Shown: positions 37,101 to 46,900 of the stretch, in pieces
How the letters are laid out: each line of letters opens with the position of its first letter
Position numbering within the stretch: position 1 is the stretch's first letter
Assembly (NCBI GenBank): GCA_009792885.1
Contig: WMCF01000141.1
Location: 782,027-846,026 of the forward strand
Reading direction: 5' to 3'
DNA: 64,000 nt
DNA from: Eremophila alpestris peregrina
Taxonomy: Eukaryota; Chordata; Aves; Passeriformes; Alaudidae
Made by a program: the position numbers and the translations under genes
The notes under the pieces: model-generated
The model's input: the letters and a program-made list of their open reading frames with translations, nothing else
The model's database searches: none
What the model was told of the DNA's origin: nothing

Positions 37101-40100
37101 GCAGATTGGTTCAGCTCTTTGTAAGACAAGGGACAGTGCTGGGAGCCAGGACAGGGGACAGAAAACTGGCAGAAACCTCTGCAGCTCAGGTTTCCCACTG
37201 CAGTGGTTCAGCTCCAGCTGGCAGAGATTCCCCATGCCTGGACTGGGGGAACTGCCTTTCCCCAGGCACAGCTTCCAGCAGACACCATGTTCAAGGTGAG
37301 ATGTTGGAGTCTGGCCACAAGCACTTGTGAGCAGAAAGCCCAGCTCCATCAAATGGGACCAGGAGAAGCCCCCTCCTGCAGGAGGCTCTGGATCCCCTCC
37401 CAGGGTACAGGGGCCTTGCCCTGTGTCTGTGAGTACCCAGACACTGCAATGGTTTTCTCTGGTCACACTTCTCTGGCTTGTCTCACCACACCTCTGCCTG
37501 TTCCCTCAGGAAGCCAAGGCCTCCACCTCCTCTGCCATTCCAGCAGATTTCCTTGATTACAGCCCAAAGCTGTGACATGCACATTTGAGTAGACAATGAT
37601 GGCAGACACAAGGAACAAGAGCATGAATAGGAACAGGGAAATGGGAATAGAGCAGGTAAAAAACCCACACAGAATATTTGCTCAGAGCAGGAACGACTCC
37701 ACCTTCCAAAACTGACCCCAGATTTTACCCTACGGACCCCTTGGGCCAAAACCTTTGCATCTCTTACAGTGTATGGTGGCTTCTGGCGAGGTCTGGCTGG
37801 GTTCCCTTTGGGGACAGCAGGCACAGAGCTCGTGGATTTGGTGCCTCCTGCAGCTGGGCTGCTCTGCTTCTCCTGCCGAGGCCTGGCCTGGCCCCTCCTG
37901 GCCTCTCTGTTGCTGGACACCACACAGGTGACTTCTCTGCTGAGGAAGCTTTCAGTCACCTGCAGTGAGACAGAACAGAGCAGCTCTGCAAGTGTCTGAC
38001 CCTGAGCTGACACAGCCCAGCTGAGCAAAGCTGCTGCCCCTGGCTCAGCCCCAACACAGCAAGGGGCTGCTGGAAACAATCACGTTCCTTCTTTCATTCC
38101 ATACTGCAAAAGGGGGAGATCCTGTGATGCCCTAGAGATTCAAATAGTCACCAGAACTGCAGATCCAGACATCCACAACTCTGCCACCACCACCTATTCC
38201 TCACACAGTGATTAAAAAAAAAAAAACAAAAAAAAACAAAACAAAACAAAAAACCAACCAAACAAAAAAACCAGAAACAAAACAACCCCCCCAAACCAAA
38301 ACAAACCCCCCAAAACCAAACAAACACAAACAAACAACCCCCCCCCCACCCAACATCTGAGGAAACGGCCCTGGACATCATGGATTAGCCTGGAGGAGCT
38401 CTGTTCTCAAGAGACTATAATAAGTTTTAGAAAAATAAAGAAGAAAGTGAAAAACTGGTCGAGCAGCTCCACAGAGAACAGGGCAGGAGGGAATCAAGAG
38501 AGATGAAATACATACACACACCTTTACACAGGAGCTACCAGGCCAAGAAAGAGGTGGAAACCCAAAAGTTGGACATTAATGGTACTGTAAGCCAAAAATG
38601 ACTTGGCTCCTCAGAATCTGTGCAGGAGGCAGAGTGTCACAGGGCTCAGGTGTGAAATCCTCAGAAAGATAAAGATCTGGGCAGCTCAAAATCACAGCTG
38701 CTGAACAAGCTGGTTCTGCTCCCCTGCAGAATCCCTGTAGGTGGAGAATCCCAAACCATGAAGTGGGTGTGAAGTGCTGTAAAGGTCACTGCAGGTTGTG
38801 CTGCAAGCACACAAGAGAGGAAATCACACCCTCCCCATCCAAATAACACTCAAATAACAGTGTCACCAGCCCCATGCCAGGCTCAAGGTGCCACAGGCAG
38901 CCCAAGGCCACAGCATGTCCTTACCTGTGTCCTGAACTACACAGAACCTAGGCTTGGATATTGCTGCCCAATATTGCTGCTGTGGCTGTGGTGTAGTTCA
39001 GTATCTCAACAGAGGCAAGAGGAATGAGAGCTCCACTGGCAGTGGATCTCATTGCAGAGAGGGAGGGCCAGGATGGTGTTTGATAGGAACCAAAAGGATG
39101 GTCAAAATCTAAAATTATTCCCAATTAAAACAGCAGCTGCATAGAGAAGTAACTGTCTGCTGGGAGCACGGGGTTCTCAGAATTGAGGATGCCCAACTAG
39201 GAAAGAGATGTCCCAAGTAAGTTCAGGACAAAGGTGCAATTCATGAAAGGGAAAACAGTGCAAGTCACCTTCCCCACATGTTTGTGTAGCCAACACCTGA
39301 TCAGGGCTGAAAGGATACACCATCAGCAAGAATGAAAGATTTTACACCAGTGTGTACGTTGTAGGATTTAAGTTTAGAGGTTACATGAGATGATCACCTC
39401 TGAGAGGTTAAAGAGCTTGAAAACAAATAGTAACAGCTATTAGAACCAAACTGTGCACAAGGAGACTGAAAGATGAACAACAGGTTCAACCCCATGCTCA
39501 GCTCCAGCTTGAGGGACTGAGGTGATGCTACTTTTTGAAGGGTTTTGGGACATGATAAAAGGCATTGATGAAGAATATCAGCAGCAAGGAAGCCTGGACA
39601 CCATGAGGGGAAAAGGGTCCAGATGGCTTTTCTGGGAAAACCATGAGAAAAAGCACACAGCGTCATTATAAGAACCTTGGTTGGCATTTCCCTACTTTAC
39701 CCTATGTTGAAATCCATTAGGAAGCCCCACAGCCTCCCTGAAAAAATTGAACTTCCACAGGCTGTTATCAGCGATGAGGGGGAACCGCGCATCAGATACA
39801 ATCACCTGGAAAACGTGCCCCTGGCCAGGCAACCCTTTATCGCTGGGTGACGGGGCACCCATCCATCCCCACAGCAGCAGTTATCACCTCAGGGAGGTGC
39901 CCAGGAGCGGGGATCAGGTGTCACTGCCGGGCAGTGCTCCCAGGACGGAGGGACCATCATCCCTGACCATCCCCACAGCAGCAGTTATCACCTCAGGGAG
40001 GTGTCCCAGGAGCGGGGATCAGGTGTCATTGCCGGGCAGCACTCCCAGGACGGAGGGACCATCATCCCTGACCATCCCCACAGCAGCAGTTATCACCTCA

Positions 40101-40652
40101 GGGAGGTGCCCAGGAGTGGGGGTCAGGTCTCACCCCCAGGCAGCGCTCCCAGGACGGAGGGACCATCACCCCTGATGGGAAGCACCCCCACGGCAGGGAG
40201 CTGGTCACCACCGCCTGGGAGCTGCTCACACGGTGGTCGCCAGCACCTACCAGACCAGGCAGCCGGGAATTATCTGGAATGTTGGGAGAGAAAGGCTGGT
40301 CCTGAGCCGGACGGGGCAGCCCAGGGACCCCCGAGGGGCCGGAGCGCGGGGATGGGGGCGAGCTCCAGCAGCCCTCCGGGGCTCCGGCTGCCGGGGAGGG
40401 AACCGGCTCATCGGAAAAACAAGAAAATCAGGAAACATTAAAATATGAGCAGTGACAGAACAGGAGCGAGGCCCCCCCAAGACCCCCTCGCTTTCAAGCC
40501 CCAGTCCCGGGGCTCCCCCGGCCCTCAGATCCCCCCCTTACCCCACCGAGCCGCCCGATGGCCTCCGCCAGGTCTCGGGCGCTGCGGCCGCTCGGCAGGT
40601 CCAGGTAGAAGGACTGTCCGCGGAGAGGCCGAGGGGAGGCGGTGCCGGCCAT
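28198..40652 (-). CDS. DBF4B: DBF4B, CDC7 kinase regulatory subunit
   Basis: Coding exons (minus): 40652-40542, 37959-37768, 36429-36379, 35767-35698, 34870-34800, 34116-34080, 32227-32185, 31268-31152, 30966-30840, 30230-30121, 29635-28198. The sum is 2367 nt, 788 residues plus stop, with all phases matching. DBF4-type proteins bind and activate CDC7 in the nucleus to fire replication origins. Motif N (BRCT-like) spans exons 1-2 (FYLDLPSG near residue 15, then FLSREV and VVSSNREA). Motif M is PPFLKVED at 182-189 followed by RPFHHQF. The DBF zinc finger (motif C) is C261, C264, H274, H280, with Cys and His pairs on different exons. Exon 11 encodes about 479 residues of Ser/Pro/Gly-rich tail with an exact 11-residue x3 repeat. 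The human protein is about 615 aa, so the tail is long. Synteny and sequence favour DBF4B over DBF4. Confidence 0.93.
29120..29218 (-). repeat. DBF4B: Perfect 33-bp triplication inside DBF4B exon 11
   Basis: Three identical 33-bp copies (29120-29152, 29153-29185, 29186-29218) encode PGLLSPPPQAQ three times, around residues 449-482. The absence of any mismatch implies recent expansion or homogenisation. The unit is a multiple of three, so the frame is kept. Confidence 0.95.
31489..31600. repeat. 38-bp tandem repeat x3, DBF4B intron 7
   Basis: The unit 'tgcctgctcagcccaaattccaccttttgccccaaatt' is repeated almost exactly three times. It lies 220 bp from exon 8, on its upstream side in the gene. 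Confidence 0.95.
34871..35697 (-). other. DBF4B: U12-type (GT-AG) intron 4 of DBF4B
   Basis: The 5' splice site reads GTATCCTTC (plus 35697-35689). The bottom-strand sequence of 34886-34893 is TCCTTGAC, an almost ideal U12 branch site, with its A about 16 nt from the AG at 34871. There is no long pyrimidine tract. These are the three signs of a minor-spliceosome intron. Confidence 0.85.
36681..37030 (-). mobile_element. CR1 LINE 3' fragment in DBF4B intron 2
   Basis: The bottom strand reads the CR1 end from the 'ggagaacaggaggctcagggg' block to 'caccctggggaagggttggacttgg' and the octamer tail near 36681. It has the same orientation as DBF4B. A long open frame through it joins exon 3 and the CR1 by chance. 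Confidence 0.9.
38210..38350. repeat. A/C low-complexity tract in DBF4B intron 1
   Basis: The plus strand is only A and C for nearly the whole segment: (CAAA)n, runs of A, then 'ccccccaaaacc' and a C9 run. In the DBF4B transcript it is a G/U tract. Confidence 0.9.
39863..40175. repeat. 104-105-bp tandem repeat x3, DBF4B intron 1
   Basis: Each unit starts 'ccatccccacagcagcagttatcacctc' (39863, 39967, 40072) and ends 'caggacggagggaccatca'. The copies are about 90-95% alike by eye. It lies about 370 bp inside intron 1, close to the bidirectional promoter. Confidence 0.95.
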
Positions 40653-40954
40653 GGCCCTGCCGGGGCTCGGAGCCGCCGGGAGCCCGCCGCTTGTCCTCGT
40701 TTAAATTGCGCCGCCAGCCCCGCCCCGCCCCTCCCACCCACGGCGGCCGCGCAGGGACGCGCCGCTGCCCGCGAAGCCGCTCTCCGGGGGAAGGAGAAGC
40801 TGTGCCAAGGGCGCAGAGGGCACACGGGGCACACCGGGCCGCTCGCCCGGTCCCGTCGCTCCTGTCCGGGCACGGCCGCACCATCCCCGGCCCGGCTCCC
40901 GCCGCTGCAGTTTGTCCCGCCGCGGCCGCCGTCCCTCCCCTCTGAAGGCCCAAG
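40653..40954. promoter_or_regulatory. Bidirectional DBF4B / CCDC43 promoter
   Basis: Only 302 bp separate the DBF4B start codon (minus, 40652) from the CCDC43 start codon (plus, 40955). The interval is CpG-dense, lacks a clear TATA box, and holds GC boxes such as 'ccccgcccctccc' near 40723. Head-to-head placement implies a shared CpG-island promoter. Confidence 0.75.
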
Positions 40955-40962
40955 ATGGCGGC
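40951..40962 (+). promoter_or_regulatory. CCDC43: TISU element at the CCDC43 start codon
   Basis: CAAGATGGCGGC matches the TISU consensus SAASATGGCGGC exactly. TISU combines a YY1-bound transcription element with a start codon suited to very short 5' UTRs, so it both fixes this ATG as the start and predicts a transcription start a few to about 30 bp upstream. Confidence 0.8.
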
Positions 40963-43900
40963 GCCCGGCGGGGCGGGCGCGGCCCCGATCCCGATCCAGA
41001 TCCCGATCCCGGCCCCTCTCCTGGTCCCGGAGCCGCCGCCGTTCCCGGCCTGGCTCGCAGCGCGCCTGGACGCGCTGGGGCTGGACCGCGCCGTGTACGG
41101 CGCCTACATCGAGGGGCTGCTGCGAGAGGAGGAGAGCGACGAGGAGCGGCTGGAGGCGCTGCGGGCCGTCCTGGCCGCCTGCCTGGTGAGGGGCGGGGGT
41201 CCCTGCGCGGCCCCCGGGCCAGCGGGCTCTCGCTGTCCGCGCCGGGCTCCCCTGCAGCCCAGCAGGCCACGGGGGACTGCGGCCTCCATGGGCCGCGGGC
41301 TCCGTGCGTCCGGCGGGGAGGGCCCGCGGGGAGCTCCCCGGAGCCGGGGTGCATCACCCCCTTCCCGGACAGGTTACCCCTTACTGGGAGGTCACCCACG
41401 TCCGGGGGCTTTTTTTGCCCCCACCCGCGACCCTTGCAGGCTTTTCGGTGCCTATTTCGGCTGGGGAGGGGTTTTGTGACAGGCTCGGGGCGATGGAAGC
41501 TCTGGGCCGTGCTGTGGAAGGGGCTGTTCGTGGGGAACACAGGGATCCCCTCTGTTTGTGGGCAGCGCTCAGGGTTCACCGCGAGCTGGCAGCGCCAGGT
41601 GGGCTTGGAGAGGTGACTTTTCATGGTAAATCCTCTGGCAGGAGTGTGTTGGGCGGTGCCTGGCAGGAATCAGATCTGGCTGGGCTGGGACGGACAGGAA
41701 CAGCCGCGGGTGAGCTTGTGTTGTGCGCAGGGCTTGTCTCTGCCCTTCTGCCCGATTCCTGGGACCAGGAGAGTGCAGGGAGGGATTTCTCTTCGATAAT
41801 CCTCCTTGTATGATTCTTACAGTGTCTGTGTCTTGGGAATTTTTAATTAATGGATATTTCATAGTGTAAAATGTTAAATCATGAGTGGTGCTGGTCTTGG
41901 GAACTTTCTGCTCAGTGGTTGTCGGTGATTTCCTCCCAAAATATCAGTATGGGGGCACAAAACCCCGAGGGACTGGGTGGGTACAATCAGCGTTTTCTGA
42001 TCACAGGTATGACACCATTCCTTCTGTACACTGACTGTGCCGTTCCAGATGGGTTTCCTAAAAGTCAGAGCACCCTCCCGTGCCGACCCTGTCCCCTCCC
42101 CACCCTGGGGCACAGCAGTGAGCTCGTTCAACTGCAGCAGTGCAGCTTTGAGCCTGAAAGAGCTGGAGAAGCAAACGGTGCTTCCTGAGGGATAGAGCCA
42201 GATATCTTTGCAAAGTGCTGCTCTGCAGTAGCTGAGGTTAATTAACCTCCCTGTAATTACCAGACTTCATTCCATCCCCATCACTGCCTGGCCCTCTCCA
42301 GGCCTGGGAAGTGTGTCCTGTCTGAGCAGTGCAGTCTGGCCCTGCCACTGATATTCCCCTTTCCTGATATTCTGATGTTCTGCTGTTTCCCCTTTTCTGC
42401 TCAGTGCTGAGTTCCCCTCAGTGCTGCTGCTACCAGGACTGAGCAGCTCTGGGGTTCCCTCGAGTCCAGGCCTGCCCAGGCACACCACAGCCTTCTCCTT
42501 CTCTGCCACAGCTGAGTTGAGTCTCATTTGCAGTTCCTATCTCAGGTTCATTTTTCTGCCATTCCTGTTAAACATTTTTGTCTCTTGAACCCTCAGACTT
42601 TGTAATTACTCTTTGTAGTCTGTTCTTTTTAAATTTCTTTTTTTGGTCTTTATTTTTAGACTCTGCTTATTTCTGTATTGACTTTTGAAACAGTGTTTTA
42701 TTTGGTGAATTTGGGGGTTTTCTTGCCAAGTGTCTTCTCTTAGTTCCATACACAAATTACAGGGGATTTTTTTTGTTCACTTGTTTGTATTTCACAAACC
42801 TTATTAAAATAAGGTGAAATATCAGGTGACATCTGCTCTCATGGTTCCTCAGTCCCTGATCATGTCTTGCACTAGTGAGTTTATTCAGATGCCACCATTT
42901 CTAATCAAGAAACTTTAAATCAAGTTCTATTTATGTCCAGTTCTTCTCTTTAAATCAGACAGAATCCACCTCACTTGTGTTTTCCATGGTTGATTTTTGT
43001 CTGTATTTTCCAAACTCCAAACCATCACTTTTTGTTTGTTTGGAAATATTTGGTGGTGGCCCCTGAGCTCTGTGACCCCCCATCAGTGGTGTTTGGCTCT
43101 CCCACGTTCCATGGAGCAAATGCCAGTCCATCCAAGACATTCAGCACCTTTAAGTAACCAATTTAAGCAGGGAACAAACCACCTGCAGAAGCACATCTGG
43201 AGAGAGGAGTGAGAACCTGTGGGAGGAGCAGCTCTGCAGGGTCAGTGGGGAAGGAGGGGCAGGAGGTGCTCCAGGCACTGAGGCTGAGATTCCCCTGAGA
43301 TTCTGTGGGGATTTAGGGGTGAGGCAGCAGTGCCCCTGCAGCCCCTGGAGATCCACGTTGGAGCAGAGATTCACCTGCAGCCCCTGGAGGAGCCCCTGCT
43401 GGAGCAGGGGGATGTGTCCCACTGCCACTTCCCAGTCGTGTTTAATGGTCCAGGGGGACCAGAATGTCCCTGCTGGTGGGAGGTGATGGTCTGTCAGCTC
43501 TGAACTATGATTTATCCCATGGAATTTACTCCCTTTAGTGAGCTTGGCGTGGAGGTGGCACTGAGTCACTTCCCTGTGGCCTTGCCCAGGGAGAGAGAGG
43601 AGGCTCTGGGAGCAAAGATCCCTGTGGCCCCTGGGTGTGGGCAGGGCCATGGCTCTGCACAGCCACTGTTGTGAAACCCACGTGTGTCAGAGCTGCTCAT
43701 GTGCACAGTGACCAGACACGGTGTGATGGTGCCATCCCAGGGAAAGCAGAGTGCTGTGTGTGCTCAACAGGCAGCTTTGGGCTGAAAAGCTGTACTCCTG
43801 AGCTGATGGCTGGGTGTGCAGAGCCTTTGTGGCTGCTGCTTTTCGTGTCTCACTGGTGCTGCTTTGAAGCAGCCAGCTCTGTTCCAAGTCTGAGGAGTCT

Positions 43901-46900
43901 CTTTTCCCTTTCTAGGAAGAAGATCTCTTGAATGATGTGTGCAGGGAGGTTGTGGAGAGGTGGTCTGACTCCCAGGTCGTTGATGCCAAAGAGGAGAAAG
44001 AAGGTAGAGTGCTGTGCCTTGGGGTCCTCAGTGTGGGGTGACCTGCAGGGCCTCACCTCAGCAGGAACTCTGTGTTTGTCCTGGTAGGACTGAAAGCAGC
44101 CCTGCCCCATGGCTGCAGGCCTCACCTGCCTCTCATTCCATTGCTGCTCAGTTGTTCTTTCACCTGGCATGGGGATGAGCAGCTTCACTCTGGGCTGCCC
44201 CAGCATTTGCTGCTCTTTGGGTTCATCATCCTGCAGGGCAAAAGCATTTTTTTGTTTTGTTTTGTTTTCTTATTTATGAGGTTTTTGGCCTTCTGTTGTT
44301 TTTCGATTTGGCATCAGGTTTTTTTGTGGTATTGGGGGTTTTGTTTTTGTTTTGTTGGGGGTTTTTTGTTTGGTTTGGGTTTTTTGTTTGTTTGGGTTTT
44401 TTTGTTTGTTGTTTTGTTTTGGGGTTTTTTTTTTGGGTGTGTGTGGTTTTGGTTGGGGTTTTTGTTTTTTTTTTTCTGATGAGATGGTCATTAAGGTCCA
44501 ACCTGAACCATTCTGTGGTTTTTTCAGAAACTTTCTTTCCCAAGACATCCAGGGCTGTCTCTGTTCAGTGCTGGCACTGCAGCTATGATGGTATAGAAAC
44601 CTGTGCTGCTTCTGTCCATGGCAGTCTGGAAAGCATCTGGTACAACTGCAGCTGCCCCTGTGGGGAACTGGGCTGTCCCTGCTGCTGCTCACCCCACTCA
44701 TGCCTCTGTATTTCCTCTTCCAACATTTTCCCTTTCCAACTCTCCTTTTTCCCCATCAGTGCTTGTTGGAGGAAGCTCTGTGAGGCTGCTGATAAACTCC
44801 CTGCTCCCTCCCAGCCCCATACAGCCCCACTGTCCCTGTGTCCCCTCCCTGTATCCATCCCTTGTTCTCAGCTGGGAGCCAAGACCTTGACTTTTCCTTG
44901 TTCACTGGGGAGGTTTGTCCTGGTCCCTGTGCAGGGCTCTGGATGCAGTGGAGCTGTGCTGCTGGGATCTGTGGTTCAAGCAGGGATCAGTGACATTGCA
45001 GTGGCACAGACCTGACAGGAGATCGTGACAATGGAATGTCCCTTTGGCTAAATCCTGCTGTTTGTTTGCTTTGCATTTCCTTGGTGCCTCTGGTTGCAAA
45101 CAGCTCATTGTCAGTGCCCAGGGTCACCCAGGAATGGCTCTGGCAGCAAGTCCTTGTCACTGGATCAGCCCCAGCATACCCCTGTCCCTCACCCCTGCAT
45201 GGACACAGCACCTCCACCACGCAGCAGCTCAGTGGCTTTCCCCAAAAATCCTGGAAATCTCTTCTTGGCCTGACCTTGCCTTTGGCTGGGGACAGGGAGA
45301 AGTTAATGCTGTTCCATGCATTAAATAAAATAAATTTCTTTTGGGGACAAGTGGCTGGGATTGCTGGAGCTGCTGCTGGGCTGCTCCTGCTCCTGCCAGT
45401 GCTCACCCACAGGGATTTTTTCTTGTTATAGAAAGGCAGCACAGTGTGTCTGGGTTCATGGAATCCCAGGGTCAAATTATTTCACTGGGGTTCCATAAAA
45501 GGATAAATCCCCTATGAAGTGTGTATTCACTCAGAATAAGTCCTGGGGATAAGTGATTAACAGACTAAAAAAAATTGGCATCAAAACCCAGATGTCATTT
45601 TAGGAAATGGGCAGTGGAATTTCAGTGTTAAAAGGTAAATCAGCTATTGGTTTCTCTTGGTTGGAAAGAAGGGGAGAGCATGGAACTGATCCCTTACTTC
45701 AGGTTTTCAGAATTTCTCTTTGATGGGGGTTAAGTACCTACATAAATACACTCATTAAGCTGCTTTGAAGTGGAAGAGAATGTGATTTGGAGTCAAATGG
45801 ATTTTCATTAGCCAGAGCCTGACTGATTTCAGTTTCATTGTGAAACTTCCCTTACTCCAGGAAAAACAGTGTCTGCTCCAGGAATAACAGTGTCTGGTGG
45901 TGGCTGGTGCAGCTCAGGGAATTCCCCCTCGAAGGGAGAAGCTGCTGTCACCTCAGGGTTGTCACCCCATGTTGACTCCTCAGCAGCTCCATCTCTCCCA
46001 GATCCCAGCAGGAATTCCCCAAAGCAGCTGGCTTTGACAGCACCACGAGTGCTGGTGGTGCACCCCTTGGGCAAAGCTTGGGGGTGTTTTTGGGTGAGAC
46101 AGCTCCCTTTGGGTGGGTGCATTTCCCCCAGCAGTGTCCCTGCCGGACACGGGGTGGGTGGAGCTGCAGAGGGAGGAGGCACTGAGTGACACCAGGGGCT
46201 CTGTGTCTGTGGCCTGGGCTGACACTGTCACTCCTCTCCTGCCAGATGAGGTGCAGGCCATCACCAGCATGATGGAGAAGCAGGCCAGGATAGTAGTGAA
46301 GCCCAAGGAGGTGTCCCAGGAGGAGAAGCAGAGGAAGGCTGCACTCCTGGCCCAGTATGCCAACGTGACTGATGAGGAGGAATATCCTTTTCCTGCCCTG
46401 CTCAGGCCTGTGTGGGACAACAGCTGTTCTGAAGCTCAAACAACAATGCCCTCCCAGCTCTGCAGGGTCCAGTGGGGAGGGCTGGGGAGGCTTTGCACTC
46501 TTCCTTCATGATAAAATAACTGGATAAAGCATGGAAGCTCCTTGTCTGTGGAGTGCTGTGAGCAGATGCCCCTGGGAGGGAGTTTGTTCCCATCAGCACG
46601 TGGCTGTGACACTTTGCTCAGCCCAGGTGTGTGGCAGGAGAGCAGTGAATGCCCCCATCCCTCAGCACCTGGTGCTGAGTTTCTCTCCTGCTTTCCCAGG
46701 AGAAATCTGCTGAAATAATCCTTTGCAGAGTGTGTGGAGTGGGAGGGTTAGAAGTTAACTCTTTGGGGTGCTGAAGAACAAGCTCTTCCCTGCCCAGCAG
46801 AGTGAATGGTAGGCAGCCACATCTGGCCCTGGAGCAGCAGGAGCTGAGGGTGGGAGCTGTGCATACCTGGTCTGAGAGTCCAGCTGCTTCTTCCTGGCTT

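Noticed and set aside
45400..45480. Possible CR1 tail near 45450
   Set aside because: Only 'catggaatcccagggtc' is similar. No flanking CR1 blocks are present.
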